Shown: positions 34,712 through 43,662, counted from the first letter of the stretch. The stretch: DNA of 64,000 nucleotides from Halogranum gelatinilyticum (GCF_900103715.1 NZ_FNHL01000005.1:62001-126000), one strand, 5' to 3'. Numbers and translations: made by a program. Notes: generated by a model from the sequence alone, not told the origin.

Positions 34712-35704
34712 TTAACCGAATGGAAGCCAGACTAGCATCACCCAGACAACAAGCGTATACATGGCATCGATAGCCACTGATCTTGCGTTCGTAGTGAGTA
34801 CCTGATCATATCGGAGTCCGCCAAAGGAGATGTACGCGACGTTGACTACGTGCTGTAGAAGCCTCATTACAACCACCACCCCGAGAACGGTGAGGACCGG
34901 TCCAAGAATCCATGAAAGAGTCCACGATAAAACGAAGTAAACCGGGAAGACCACCATACCCGAAATTCCGAGTGCAAAACCTATAGAAGCTCGATCACTG
35001 ATCGGTTTCTGGTCACGGTGAGTATCAACCCAAGTTTGAAGCTCATCGATGTACGGATTGTCCTCTTCTTCTGGGATTGAGTTTCGTAGAAGAAAGTAAG
35101 CCACAGAAACATAGACTGCCCGAAGAACTTGAATGAGAAGGAGGGAAACCGCGGTTTTCATCGAGTCCCCAATCGAGTCCTCAGAATTTATGAATTCGGT
35201 GACTGCATCAACGTCTCCCAAATCCATACCAATAGATTGGGTGATAGAAACCACCTTGACGTAGTACAGAACGCCCCAACTGAACCGGTACGTCTGAAAT
35301 ACCGATTCGTACCCGAGTATAAACAAAACGGTCCCGAGTAGCGTAATCAATAAACTCAGGCCAACTGTCTCTATACTTGGGACAAACGCTGAGAGTTCGA
35401 TACTAGCAAACTGGACAATCTGTACCAAACAAATTATGGCGCTAATTTGGAGGGGTCGAACCGTAAGTCGAGAAACACGTTCTGGGTCGGCAAATCGATC
35501 TGTGAACGCAAGAAATCTGAAGACAGACGAGAAGACCAGCACCACCATCGCTACTGAAAGCAGGGTCTGTCTGTAGCCTGATGATGGAATCTGCCCAACA
35601 GCCAGTGCAAGTGCGGGTCCAATCGCAAGTTCTGCACCAAACTGCTCAGAGATTGAGCGCTGGAACACGATGTCTGAAACATAATCGCCATCGACGCTCC
35701 CCAT
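34712..35704 (-). CDS. Polytopic membrane protein of unknown function
   Basis: A 330-residue protein with about seven hydrophobic segments (near residues 25-45, 47-68, 88-110, 115-140, 190-210, 245-285 in two parts, and 305-328) and a charged loop EEEDNPYIDELQTW. It is low in GC compared with the flanks and has no recognised motif. It stands alone between two copies of the GC-rich repeat, which may have carried it in. Confidence 0.65.
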   Translation of the reverse strand: MGSVDGDYVSDIVFQRSISEQFGAELAIGPALALAVGQIPSSGYRQTLLSVAMVVLVFSSVFRFLAFTDRFADPERVSRLTVRPLQISAIICLVQIVQFASIELSAFVPSIETVGLSLLITLLGTVLFILGYESVFQTYRFSWGVLYYVKVVSITQSIGMDLGDVDAVTEFINSEDSIGDSMKTAVSLLLIQVLRAVYVSVAYFLLRNSIPEEEDNPYIDELQTWVDTHRDQKPISDRASIGFALGISGMVVFPVYFVLSWTLSWILGPVLTVLGVVVVMRLLQHVVNVAYISFGGLRYDQVLTTNARSVAIDAMYTLVVWVMLVWLPFG

Positions 35705-35893
35705 AGAGATGATAGGTACATTGTCACATATTCTGAAGTATCTTGCTCCCCAAGCCGCTAGTTGAGAGTCATTTTTCGCCAGCCAGTAGAATTGACTCGA
35801 TGTACCACCGACAGGTGTAGATGTCCTGATCGGGGAATAACCCGAGGTTGTCGGTGAGTAGCAATTCTCGTCTCACAAGCATAGATTCTGTTT

Positions 35894-36325
35894 GAAAGCC
35901 CTTGGCCGCTCGGCATCCCGCGACCACCGCTGCGCTCCTCGTGCCTGCGGTGCTTGCAGGGTCGGGGGACGACCGAGACGGCCTCGCCCTTTCTGAGTCC
36001 GCCAGGATGTCGGCTGGGTTACTGAGCGTCGAGCCCGGTTGAACAGGTTCTATGTTACGGCACGCCCCGCTCGCCGCTGCCGCCCTCCGCGTCGCTCGCC
36101 ACCGACCATTCCGGGCGTGCGGGCGCTCTCCGCACCGCGAGCGCCCGTTCCGGGCTAAAATGAATCTGGTCTCGACGCCAGCGGGTATCCCCGTCGGTTG
36201 CGCCCCTTGCGGGCTTTCGCGTTCCAGCGCTTTGTGCCGCCTGCGCTGTCGCGCGCCACACGGCGGCGCGCGTTCTCGACGACAGTCGCCCTGGACACGG
36301 TCCCGCGCATCGGGCCGGACACGAG
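35894..36325 (+). repeat. GC-rich dispersed repeat, long copy 1
   Basis: About 430 bp that align along nearly the whole length with 41972-42388: shared blocks include TGCGGTGCTTGC, TCGCCG...CGCCCTCCGCGTCGCTCGC, TGAATCTGGTCTCGACGCCAGC, GCGGGCTTTCGCGTTCCAGC and CGTCGCCCTGGACACGG/GGGCCGGACACGAG. No open frame is conserved between copies, so an RNA or a non-coding mobile sequence is more likely than a gene. The 730 bp gap 35705-36435 holds nothing else but the hairpin at 36375. Confidence 0.75.
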
Positions 36326-36374
36326 CGAGCATATCAGTCTCTGACCTGCCCTCAACAACGTCGGTAAGTTTTTA

Positions 36375-36397
36375 GCGCCTGCAATGGGTGCAGGCGC
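36375..36397 (+). promoter_or_regulatory. Cargo hairpin motif 3
   Basis: GCGCCTGCA-ATGGG-TGCAGGCGC, a perfect 9 bp stem behind AGTTTTTA. It precedes a tiny frame at 36436 and the gene at 36491. Confidence 0.7.
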
Positions 36398-36490
36398 GGC
36401 TTGAACACGCCTGCATAGGAGCTAGGTGATTTCTGATGGAACAACACCACCAGCGACAGGCGTATCGTCACTCAGAGGAGGATCGACAAG

Positions 36491-36667
36491 ATGGCGGTTG
36501 ACCTTGGCCGGGTTGAGCAGGCGGAAGACGAACTGGAGCAGTGGTTGGTCGACCAAGCCGAAGCGGGTGTTCCCGAGATCGTTCTCGTCGGACTCCTTCA
36601 TGACTACGCCGACGACATCGAACAGCTCGGGTACGTCCCACGGATGTGGGGACGCAACGACCGATGA
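36491..36667 (+). CDS. Small acidic protein upstream of tnpB
   Basis: A 58-residue helical protein (MAVDLGRVEQAEDELEQW start, end GYVPRMWGRNDR). A 21-codon frame (36436-36501, MEQHHQRQAYRH...) overlaps its start and could be a coupling leader. The gene follows cargo hairpin 3 and is 29 bp from cargo hairpin 4. Unknown function; a partner of the TnpB protein cannot be excluded. Confidence 0.6.
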   Translation: MAVDLGRVEQAEDELEQWLVDQAEAGVPEIVLVGLLHDYADDIEQLGYVPRMWGRNDR

Positions 36668-36696
36668 TACACCCCGACTTTCGTGCTGTGTTTTTT

Positions 36697-36719
36697 GCGC
36701 CCGTAACGGGCGGGGGCGC
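36697..36719 (+). promoter_or_regulatory. Cargo hairpin motif 4
   Basis: GCGCCC (36697-36702) pairs with GGGCGC (36714-36719) behind TGTTTTTT. It ends 35 bp before the tnpB ATG at 36755. Confidence 0.6.
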
Positions 36720-36754
36720 GACGTGATCGGGCCTTCACCAGAGAGGAATCACAC

Positions 36755-37996
36755 ATGAGACGAACGAATACCTTCGATATCGTTCCCCGGTCCGAGACGA
36801 CAGAAGAGATTCTCGTACGGGTGCTAGACGCCTCGGCAAGCCTCTGGAACACACTCACCTACGACCGCCGACAGCAGTTCTTCGAAGGAGAGAGTGTCTG
36901 GGAGTGCGATGGCTACTACGACGAGTATGTCGACGTACTCGGCGGTGCGACGACCCAGCAGATTGCCCGCGTGAACGATACCGCGTGGCGGTCCTTCTTC
37001 GAGCTTCTCGACGAGCCAGAATACGATCCGAGTCCCCCCGGCTACTGGGGAAATCGAGACGATGGCCGAGAGCTGCGAACCTACATTCGAAACGACGCAT
37101 ACACGCTCCAGTGGAACGAGCGCTCACGACTGGAGATACCCATCGGAATGGACCTCAAAGACGAGTACGGGTTCGGGATGTACGAGCGGCTTCGGCTACC
37201 GGTTCGGGGCGATCCAAAGTGGTGTGGAGACGCTGGCCGCCTCGAAATCTCGTACGACTCGGTCGAAGAGACGTACCGTGTGCATCAATCCGTAACCATC
37301 GACGACGTCGAAGAGAGCAGATCAGATGGCTCCGAGTCCGCTGCACTCGATCTCGGTGCGAATGTGCTCGTCGCCTGTACGACAACGACCGGGGAGCAGT
37401 ATCTCTACAGTGGACAAACCCCGTTCGATCGGTTCCGAGAGACGACTAACGCTATCGCCAACGCCCAAGCGAAACTCCCCGACGGACAACACTCCAGTCA
37501 GCGAATCAAGCGTCTCTATCGCAAGCGCTCTCGACGGCGCGATCATGCGGTGAACGCGCTCCTCCGTGACGTAGTTGAACGGTTAGACGAAGCTGGTGTT
37601 ACAACGCTCTACCACGGCGATCTCACCGGAGTGCTCGGTGAGTACTGGTCGGTGGAGGCGAATCTCAAAGCACGGACCTTCTGGGCGCATCGGCAGTGTA
37701 TTGATAGACTCGGATCAGTCTGTGAAGAGTATGGAATCGACGTAGAAGCAATCTCGGAGGCGTGGACGTCCCAGACCTGTCCAGAATGTGGCGAACGGGA
37801 CCGAACACGCCGGCATCGAGAGACGCTCACCTGTCCGTGTGGTTTCGACGGCCACGCCGACCTCGTTGCTTCGAGAACATTACTCGAACGAGCAACGAAC
37901 ACAACAGTCAGGCCGACGGCACGGCCCGTGCGGTTCCAGTGGGACGATCACCAGTGGTTTCCCGTTGAGGGTGCCGCAGTGTCGCCCAACGAATAG
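36755..37996 (+). CDS. tnpB: TnpB-type RNA-guided nuclease-like protein, divergent
   Basis: A 413-residue TnpB. RuvC-I is ALDLGANVLV, the bridge part ends RLYRKRSRRRDHAVNALL, the zinc finger is CPEC...CPCG, and RuvC-III is GHADLVASRTLLE. The RuvC-II position, usually EDL, reads HGDLTG, with glycine in place of the catalytic glutamate. No IS200/IS605 left end is visible, and the gene is preceded by the same promoter hairpin as other cargo genes, so it may be domesticated. A TnpA is absent. Possible guide RNA sequence would lie at the 3' end. Confidence 0.8.
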   Translation: MRRTNTFDIVPRSETTEEILVRVLDASASLWNTLTYDRRQQFFEGESVWECDGYYDEYVDVLGGATTQQIARVNDTAWRSFFELLDEPEYDPSPPGYWGNRDDGRELRTYIRNDAYTLQWNERSRLEIPIGMDLKDEYGFGMYERLRLPVRGDPKWCGDAGRLEISYDSVEETYRVHQSVTIDDVEESRSDGSESAALDLGANVLVACTTTTGEQYLYSGQTPFDRFRETTNAIANAQAKLPDGQHSSQRIKRLYRKRSRRRDHAVNALLRDVVERLDEAGVTTLYHGDLTGVLGEYWSVEANLKARTFWAHRQCIDRLGSVCEEYGIDVEAISEAWTSQTCPECGERDRTRRHRETLTCPCGFDGHADLVASRTLLERATNTTVRPTARPVRFQWDDHQWFPVEGAAVSPNE

Positions 37997-38021
37997 CGCA
38001 CAGACCCGCGAGGTGCCGCCG

Positions 38022-38049
38022 TAGCGTCCTTGACGCTAGCGAGCGGACG
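38022..38049 (+). other. Hairpins after tnpB, possible guide-RNA/element end
   Basis: TAGCGTC-CTT-GACGCTA (38022-38038) is a perfect 7 bp stem; an alternative pairing is GCGTCC (38024-38029) with GGACGC (38044-38049). It is placed where the right end and reRNA scaffold of a TnpB element would be, or it could be a terminator. Confidence 0.4.
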
Positions 38050-38206
38050 CTTCCATTGTGTGGAGTGGATGTCGACCCGCTGGACGCTTGCATTACTCGG
38101 ACGTACTCCAAGTACAGCTCTATCTCCAGAATAAGGCTACTGACTAGAGAAGGCTGTATCACGCGGACACAATGGACTTATGACAGTACGAGATGGACAA
38201 GAGAGC

Positions 38207-38770
38207 ATGTCTCTGTTGCCCTCCACTGACGACGTGACTGCCGAGCAAGAGGGCGACATACGAGTTCTCGGTGTGGATGAAGATGAGACAGCAAACGTGT
38301 TTGAGGCCCTTTCGTCGGAAACGGCGCGGCGTATCCTGACTGCAATTTACGACGATCCGGCACCTCCATCTGAACTTGCTACCCGACTCGATCTGTCCCT
38401 GCAGAACGTCTCCTACCACCTCGACAATCTCGAAGAGGCAGGCGTGGTCCGTGTGGCTGATACCCGGTACTCAGAGAAGGGCAAAGAGATGAACGTGTAT
38501 GCACCCGCAGACGACCCCGTCGTCGTCTTCGTCGGCACCACGGAACGTAAAACGGGACTCCTCGACCTACTGAAGCGGCTCGTCGGCGCGACGGGGCTTC
38601 TGTTCCTCGTCTCTGCTTTCCTGTTTGTCTTTCAGGCATTTGGACAGCCAGGTGGTGCAGGTGATACGCCGACGATTCTGGAACTCCTCTCCTTCCCGGG
38701 ACTGGAGTTCCTCCTCGGGGGACTGTTCGTCCTTGGACTGGTCGTCCTGTGGTGGGCCCGGAACAGGTAG
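38207..38770 (+). CDS. ArsR-like wHTH regulator with two membrane helices, copy 1
   Basis: A 187-residue protein. Residues 25-95 form a wHTH (EALSSETARRILTAIYDDPAPPSELATRLDLS, then NVSYHLDNLEEAGVV and the wing RYSEKGKEMNVY), and the C-terminus has two membrane segments (about 127-148 and 162-183). The start at 38207 (MSLLPSTDD) matches its paralogue at 39466 (MSLLPYSD). It is paired with a 139-residue membrane protein downstream. A membrane-tethered transcription regulator sensing envelope state is likely. Confidence 0.82.
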   Translation: MSLLPSTDDVTAEQEGDIRVLGVDEDETANVFEALSSETARRILTAIYDDPAPPSELATRLDLSLQNVSYHLDNLEEAGVVRVADTRYSEKGKEMNVYAPADDPVVVFVGTTERKTGLLDLLKRLVGATGLLFLVSAFLFVFQAFGQPGGAGDTPTILELLSFPGLEFLLGGLFVLGLVVLWWARNR

Positions 38771-38791
38771 ATGGTCGACATCCTCATCTGT

Positions 38792-38805
38792 CAAAATTAA
38801 TTTTG
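38792..38805. promoter_or_regulatory. Perfect 14 bp palindrome before membrane gene
   Basis: CAAAATTAATTTTG lies 44-57 bp upstream of the ATG at 38849 and includes the most TATA-like sequence of the gap, so it may be promoter and operator in one. Confidence 0.45.
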
Positions 38806-38848
38806 GCCCAAACATCGTACTAAGGGCCCTGGTGGTCAACTGACGTGT

Positions 38849-39268
38849 ATGTCACGTACCTCAACGCAATCGATCGTAACAAGAACCTCGATTATCGGCG
38901 GCTTGGTTGGTGGACTGGTCCACGCAGGTGTGGCTGTTTTGCTCTGGAATCGTTGGTTCGATAATCTGTGGGAACTGCTCATGACCAAACCACTCAATGG
39001 AGCGTATATCCTCCTTGGAATGTTTCTCCTTGGATTCGTTCCAGTCCTGTTTTACGTTGGTGAGAAGGTCATCTCACCTGCCATCATCGTCGCTGCATTC
39101 CTGCTCCTTTCAGGATTCGGCTCGTGGCTAGCGGGCCCTGTTCGTCCACCATCTGCTGTGCCGACACCATTTGCTCTGTATATCCTCCTCTGGGTGGGCG
39201 TCGTCGCTCTTGCGGGTGTCACAGGGAGGCTGGAATATCGCCGTAAGCAACGAGCCGCAAGCGCGTGA
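38849..39268 (+). CDS. Four-helix membrane protein paired with regulator copy 1
   Basis: A 139-residue protein with about four membrane helices (residues 13-33, 48-68, 72-92, 105-128) and a basic tail RLEYRRKQR. No catalytic motif. Its size equals that of the protein at 40112, which is paired with the paralogous regulator; the two pairs probably arose by duplication. The function is unknown. Confidence 0.7.
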   Translation: MSRTSTQSIVTRTSIIGGLVGGLVHAGVAVLLWNRWFDNLWELLMTKPLNGAYILLGMFLLGFVPVLFYVGEKVISPAIIVAAFLLLSGFGSWLAGPVRPPSAVPTPFALYILLWVGVVALAGVTGRLEYRRKQRAASA

Positions 39269-39435
39269 TACTGGCCACTTCGGGAACGACACGCCGTCCT
39301 GTCCGATAGGGCTCCCCAGCGCAGGAAATGAAATCTCTACGTAGCGGCTGTTTTACGAGCGATAGCATCTGACCGACAGGATTTCAACAAAGCCAGCCGA
39401 ATCGGTAGGTACTGCTGACCGACATCCCAATTGAG

Positions 39436-39464
39436 TTTCAGTAGCACATCGGACTAAACTGAAA
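39436..39464. promoter_or_regulatory. Inverted repeat at start of regulator copy 2
   Basis: TTTCAGT (39436-39442) and ACTGAAA (39458-39464) are perfect complements with 15 bp between and end one base before the ATG. Likely an autoregulatory site. Confidence 0.5.
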
Positions 39465-39465
39465 T

Positions 39466-40068
39466 ATGTCTCTTCTACCATACTCTGACACAGACGTTGA
39501 CGCTCGCCAGAAAGGAGAGATTCAGGTCCTTGGGATGGACGATGAGGAAACGAACGAGGTCTTGAGCGCGATCTCGTCCACGACTGCCCGTAAAATCCTC
39601 ACTGAGGTGTACACCGAACCAGCGACACCCTCAGAGATCGCAGATCGGACTGGCGGTTCGGTGCAGAACGTCTCGTATCATCTCACGAAGCTCGAAGACG
39701 CAGGAGCGATCGAAGTCGCTGATACTAGATATTCGGAGAAGGGTCAAGAGATGCGGATCTATGGACCTTCAGACGAGCCGATTGTCCTGTTTGTCGGAAC
39801 CGAGGAACGTCAAGCTGGACTCCTGTCACGGCTGAAGCAACTCGTCTCCGCTGTTGGAGTTGTGATTGCGACAAGCTTCGCCATCGGCATCGTCGTTGAT
39901 GATTCAATGCTATTCGGAATCCAGATGAACGCATCGGCTGGACAAGTAACCGGCTTCCCGCTGGCGATTGGTTTCCTTATCGGCGGCCTGTTCAGTCTTC
40001 TTCTGGTGGGTCTATGGATCGGGTGGAACTGGTACTCGAACAGAGAGAACGCTCAAAATTCGATATGA
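39466..40068 (+). CDS. ArsR-like wHTH regulator with two membrane helices, copy 2
   Basis: A 200-residue paralogue of the protein at 38207: the wHTH part reads ISSTTARKILTEVYTEPATPSEIADRTGGSVQNVSYHLTKLEDAGAI in order, split here only for identification as helices TPSEIADRT and NVSYHLTKL, and the wing TRYSEKGQEMRIY is nearly identical to copy 1. Two membrane helices follow (about 130-150 and 163-188). The start at 39466 follows an inverted repeat directly. It precedes a 139-residue membrane protein. Confidence 0.82.
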   Translation: MSLLPYSDTDVDARQKGEIQVLGMDDEETNEVLSAISSTTARKILTEVYTEPATPSEIADRTGGSVQNVSYHLTKLEDAGAIEVADTRYSEKGQEMRIYGPSDEPIVLFVGTEERQAGLLSRLKQLVSAVGVVIATSFAIGIVVDDSMLFGIQMNASAGQVTGFPLAIGFLIGGLFSLLLVGLWIGWNWYSNRENAQNSI

Positions 40069-40111
40069 GCGTACTCAATCGTTATTTCGTTCCCAGCCCT
40101 CGTCACGTAAC

Positions 40112-40531
40112 ATGCCCTCCACTGCCAACAGATTGCTTTTTGGATCCCGACCTAACCATTCGAAAGCCGGGGTCGGAATTTCGATCGGCCTCTTCGTCTT
40201 GTTCTTCGTCAGTTCCAGCGTGCTGAACCTCCAACCATACCTCACACAGATTCCGTTTGAGATTCTCATTGGAGGTGTCTCGCTCGTCATCTGTTCGGGG
40301 ATTGCGTGGTTCGCATACCAGAACGATGGGCTCGTAATCGCGTGGCTCATCGCATTCAGTATCCCCTTCGCAGTATATCTCGAAGGATTTCTTGAATCGG
40401 GAACGAGCGACCGTGTTGCCGATGCTGTGCTATCGGCGGGCGTGATCGGTCTAGTCTATGCCGTAATAGTCGGAACTCTGGGATTTGCTGGCGGCGTTGC
40501 TGTTCGGCGAATTGTAAAACCCAGCGGGTGA
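40112..40531 (+). CDS. Four-helix membrane protein paired with regulator copy 2
   Basis: A 139-residue protein with four membrane helices (about residues 18-38, 45-65, 70-90, 108-130). The ATG at 40112 lies 43 bp after the regulator stop; the longer frame from 39968 overlaps the regulator in another frame and is rejected. Same size and neighbour type as 38849, but the sequences are only weakly alike. Confidence 0.68.
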   Translation: MPSTANRLLFGSRPNHSKAGVGISIGLFVLFFVSSSVLNLQPYLTQIPFEILIGGVSLVICSGIAWFAYQNDGLVIAWLIAFSIPFAVYLEGFLESGTSDRVADAVLSAGVIGLVYAVIVGTLGFAGGVAVRRIVKPSG

Positions 40532-40604
40532 AATCGGCCTGTGTGCAGATCTCACTCTCTGTATCTATCAATAGTCGATTTTGGATTGCTAAGAATGAAT
40601 TATT

Positions 40605-41897
40605 TCACTCGCTGGCACCAATCGCGTAGATCCGTCCATCAGCGATTCCGACGTAGCACATTCCGTGTGCCAGTGTGACTTCAGTATCCATGATGTAGCC
40701 CGCCATCCCGATGTCGGGGACTGTGATCTCGAGGTTCCACGCTTGGCTGTCACTCGTCTCGTAGGCAACGACGGAGTCGTTCCGCGGCACGACCACGCCA
40801 CCGTCACCGGCGGCAGGGGGTTGGTTGTCCCCACTCTCGGCCGACCGCCAGCGAATCGCCCCGTCCGAGATATCGATTGCAACGAGCCCTCCGTGATACG
40901 TATTCACGTACGCAGTATCTCCTGTGACCGCTGGTGAGGGTATCGCGTTCCCGTAGTCCTCGTCGACGACGGTTGTCCGCCACAGTACGGTTCCATCAGC
41001 GGTATCGGCGGCGACGAGTTCCTCGGCAATGCCCGGGACGTACAGACGGCCCTCGGCGACCGTCGGTGTGCCCTGAATATCCGGACAACACTCGTCAGGT
41101 GTGGCGATCTGTTTGCTCCACTGTCTCTCACTGGTCGTCGCATCAAGTGCTGCAATACGTCCGTCAGTTAATCCGACGTAGACGCCGTCGTGGTCCGCAC
41201 AGATCGCTGTGTAGCACTCCCCGTCGATAGGTGTGCGCCACTGTTGGGTGCCATCCAGCGTGTAGGCGTACACCGCGTTGTCCTCGTCTCGCGTCGCCAA
41301 GTAACAGGTTCTGTCCACGACTGCTGGCGAGCCAGTCACGTCCGGAATCGTCTCCGTCCACTGGATCGACCCGTCGTCGCGGGCGAGGGCAGTCAAGGCC
41401 GCCTGCTCGTAGTCCGGACCACGCGTGACGGCCAGGAGTGTGTCGTCCGCGAGTGCGAGTCCGACTGCACGGCCCGTTTCAAGTTGCACATCTAGTTGCT
41501 GCTCGCCGGATTCAGCATCGAACCCTGCAAGGTAGACGACCGAATGCTCAGCGTCATCCGGTGACTCGACATAGGCGAGGTAGACACGCTCCGGGCCGAC
41601 GACCGGGGCCGTTGCGCCATGTGGGTCGTTCCCCGGCCGCCGAAGCCAAGCGACGTCGACGTCGCCGTGTGGGACTGTGGAGGCCGCGTAGCCGGTTCGG
41701 CCGCCATCGTGTCCCTCCATCAGCCAACGACCAGACGTCGTGTAGCTCGCGATGTACGCGTCGTTCGTGAACGGCTTCGGCACCGACTCCCCACCTGAGA
41801 GGCCGGGGACGTTCGGGGCGGTACACCCGGCCAGAGCCAGCACACTTCCGCCAGCCACAGTCTGTCGGAGGAGGTGCCGACGCGTCAGCGAGACCAT
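40605..41897 (-). CDS. Tat lipoprotein with PQQ-like beta-propeller
   Basis: A 430-residue protein. TRRHLLRQT is the twin-arginine motif and LALAGC the lipobox (about residue 25). The body has repeated units with W or G near AxDxxxGxxxW, for example ALDATTSERQW, AADTADGTVLW and AIDISDGAIRW, the signature of PQQ-binding-like (WD-type) propeller blades. There is no clear metal or PQQ site, so it could be a scaffold like BamB. Start at 41897 chosen because the Tat signal begins there; the longer frame adds 24 residues. Confidence 0.82.
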   Translation of the reverse strand: MVSLTRRHLLRQTVAGGSVLALAGCTAPNVPGLSGGESVPKPFTNDAYIASYTTSGRWLMEGHDGGRTGYAASTVPHGDVDVAWLRRPGNDPHGATAPVVGPERVYLAYVESPDDAEHSVVYLAGFDAESGEQQLDVQLETGRAVGLALADDTLLAVTRGPDYEQAALTALARDDGSIQWTETIPDVTGSPAVVDRTCYLATRDEDNAVYAYTLDGTQQWRTPIDGECYTAICADHDGVYVGLTDGRIAALDATTSERQWSKQIATPDECCPDIQGTPTVAEGRLYVPGIAEELVAADTADGTVLWRTTVVDEDYGNAIPSPAVTGDTAYVNTYHGGLVAIDISDGAIRWRSAESGDNQPPAAGDGGVVVPRNDSVVAYETSDSQAWNLEITVPDIGMAGYIMDTEVTLAHGMCYVGIADGRIYAIGASE

Positions 41898-41971
41898 ATG
41901 AACAGTGGACAACACTGTGTCAAACGTCTTCTGGAGGGACAAACAGCTGCTAGCGTTTGGTGCGGTCACCT

Positions 41972-42388
41972 CGAAAGCCCCCGGACGCTCGCCGGCCGTG
42001 ACTCGCTGTGCGCCTCGTTCCTGCGGTGCTTGCGTCGTCGGGGCACGTCGGGCGTCCGGCCCCTTTCAGTCCCGCCCGGAGTCTGTTGCTAGGCTCGTGA
42101 TCCCCATCGGTTGACTGGTGTGGTACTATACGGCACGCACCGCTCGCCGCATTCCGCCCTCCGCGTCGCTCGCGACCGACCATTCCGGGCTGCGCCGAGC
42201 AAGCTCGGCGTTCCGGGCTAAAGTGAATCTGGTCTCGACGCCAGCATTAAGCGCGTTTTCGGTTGCGCCCCTCGCGGGCTTTCGCGTTCCAGCGCTTTGG
42301 GCCGTTCCGCGCGGCGAGTCATACCACGACTCGCCGTGCTCACGACCGTCGCCCTGGACACGGACTCGCAGTCCGGGCCGGACACGAG
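41972..42388 (+). repeat. GC-rich dispersed repeat, long copy 2
   Basis: Aligns with 35894-36325 (see that entry for shared blocks). Inside it GGCGAGTC-N7-GACTCGCC (42315-42337) forms a perfect stem that copy 1 lacks, so hairpins vary between copies. It leads directly into the structured leader of the OB-fold gene. Confidence 0.75.
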
Positions 42389-42459
42389 AAACGGCTTAAA
42401 GCTGGACGCTCGCTCCGGGCGGGTCGGCGCGCGGTGCTGGTTGGGTGACCTTCCTTTGG

Positions 42460-42605
42460 CGCGCTCTCGCTCGCGCCCCAGGGGGCGCTCACGAAGGCGC
42501 GAGCGAGAGCGCGTAGAAGGTTCTGTCGGGCGTTGTCGTCGGAAAACCGCGATGTTGGTGCATCGCGGTGTCGGGCGCGTGTGCGCCTTCGGATCAGTGA
42601 GATCC
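42460..42605 (+). promoter_or_regulatory. Structured leader upstream of OB-fold gene
   Basis: Three perfect hairpins follow each other: an 18 bp stem (42460-42477 with 42496-42513, 18-nt loop), CCGCGATG-TTGGTG-CATCGCGG (42547-42568), and GGATC-AGTGA-GATCC (42591-42605), the last ending one base before the ATG. A stem of 18 perfect GC-rich pairs is far above chance. It may be a cis-acting RNA or a replication/transfer signal. Confidence 0.6.
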
Positions 42606-42606
42606 A

Positions 42607-43503
42607 ATGTCAAGTAAGAACGCAACGAGTAATGTAGTTTCGGTCGATGAACAGGCGTTCGAGAAACAAAGCGAAGCAGCGGTCGACGAGGACGGCTTCG
42701 AGGTCGTCGATGAGACGCCGGAATTCAGAGCGACGGTGCAGATGGAAGTGCAAGCGAAGGTGGATGCGAACCACCCGGACGGAATCGTCGACACGAGCGA
42801 GGAGCGCATCTACGGGGCAACCCTCGAACAGGAAGAGCGCATTCGGGGCCGCGAGGAAGAGCTGGAGCGCATCAGTGCACGAGCGACGTTCGGAACGCAA
42901 GCGGGACGAGAAGAGCGGTCGCGAGACGTGGCGGCGAAACGAAATGAGGAGCGACGGACGGCGTTCCAGAAGCGAGCGGCGAGCGTGGATGTGTGGGCAG
43001 ATCCAGATAGAGGCGATCCGCGTGAAGAACTGACGAAGGAGCAGTTGGCGGCGGTGAACACCCAGGCGGTGCGATTGAGCGAGAAGCTCGATGGCTGGTC
43101 GCGAGCGGCGATTGGGCGGCGACTCGGTGAGGCCGTGGTCGGTGGGAAGGACATGATGAGCGCGGTCGTCAGTGTGTTCGAGGCGTTGCAGACGGTGCCG
43201 GGACAGGTAGTTCCCATCGGGAAGCTCGAGGACGTGAATCGCAAAGAGGTGCGTATTGCGGGGCGTGTCGAGACACTGTGGGTTCCCTCGCATCCGAGTA
43301 TCGCTCAAGTGGGCCTCATCGCCGACGATAGTGGAAAAACCAGAGTGACGGTCTGGAAAGCGTCGAATGCACCCCTGATGGACGAGGGCGAGCAGGTGCG
43401 CATCGATGGTGCGGCGCGGAACTGGTACGAAGGACGTGTCTCCCTGGCCGTCACCGGGTGGTCGAGTCTCACTTTCCCTGAGCGCGGTCGGTGGTGGGAA
43501 TAG
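42607..43503 (+). CDS. OB-fold DNA-binding protein (RPA/SSB-like)
   Basis: A 298-residue protein. The N-terminal 60 residues include FRATVQMEVQAKVD; the middle is a long helical basic part (ATLEQEERIRGREEELERI to RTAFQKRAASVDVW); the C-terminal 90 residues are an OB-fold: VNRKEVRIAGRVETLW, QVGLIADDSGKTRVTVWK, GEQVRIDGAARNWYEGRVSLAVTGWSSL, the pattern of RPA-type single-stranded DNA-binding domains. Such proteins are common on haloarchaeal plasmids. It probably protects single-stranded DNA of the element. Confidence 0.78.
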   Translation: MSSKNATSNVVSVDEQAFEKQSEAAVDEDGFEVVDETPEFRATVQMEVQAKVDANHPDGIVDTSEERIYGATLEQEERIRGREEELERISARATFGTQAGREERSRDVAAKRNEERRTAFQKRAASVDVWADPDRGDPREELTKEQLAAVNTQAVRLSEKLDGWSRAAIGRRLGEAVVGGKDMMSAVVSVFEALQTVPGQVVPIGKLEDVNRKEVRIAGRVETLWVPSHPSIAQVGLIADDSGKTRVTVWKASNAPLMDEGEQVRIDGAARNWYEGRVSLAVTGWSSLTFPERGRWWE

Positions 43504-43662
43504 CCGGACGACGTGGCCTTCTTTTTTGCTACGTGCCCGTTCGCCCACTTCCCGCCGCCCCACCCAACCTCCACGTTCCGGGCAACTCGCAGAGCCGCCG
43601 GGCTTTCGCTATCGTTCGGTAGCGAGTTCGCTCCGTATCGGCGGTCTTGAATTGTTATCGAG

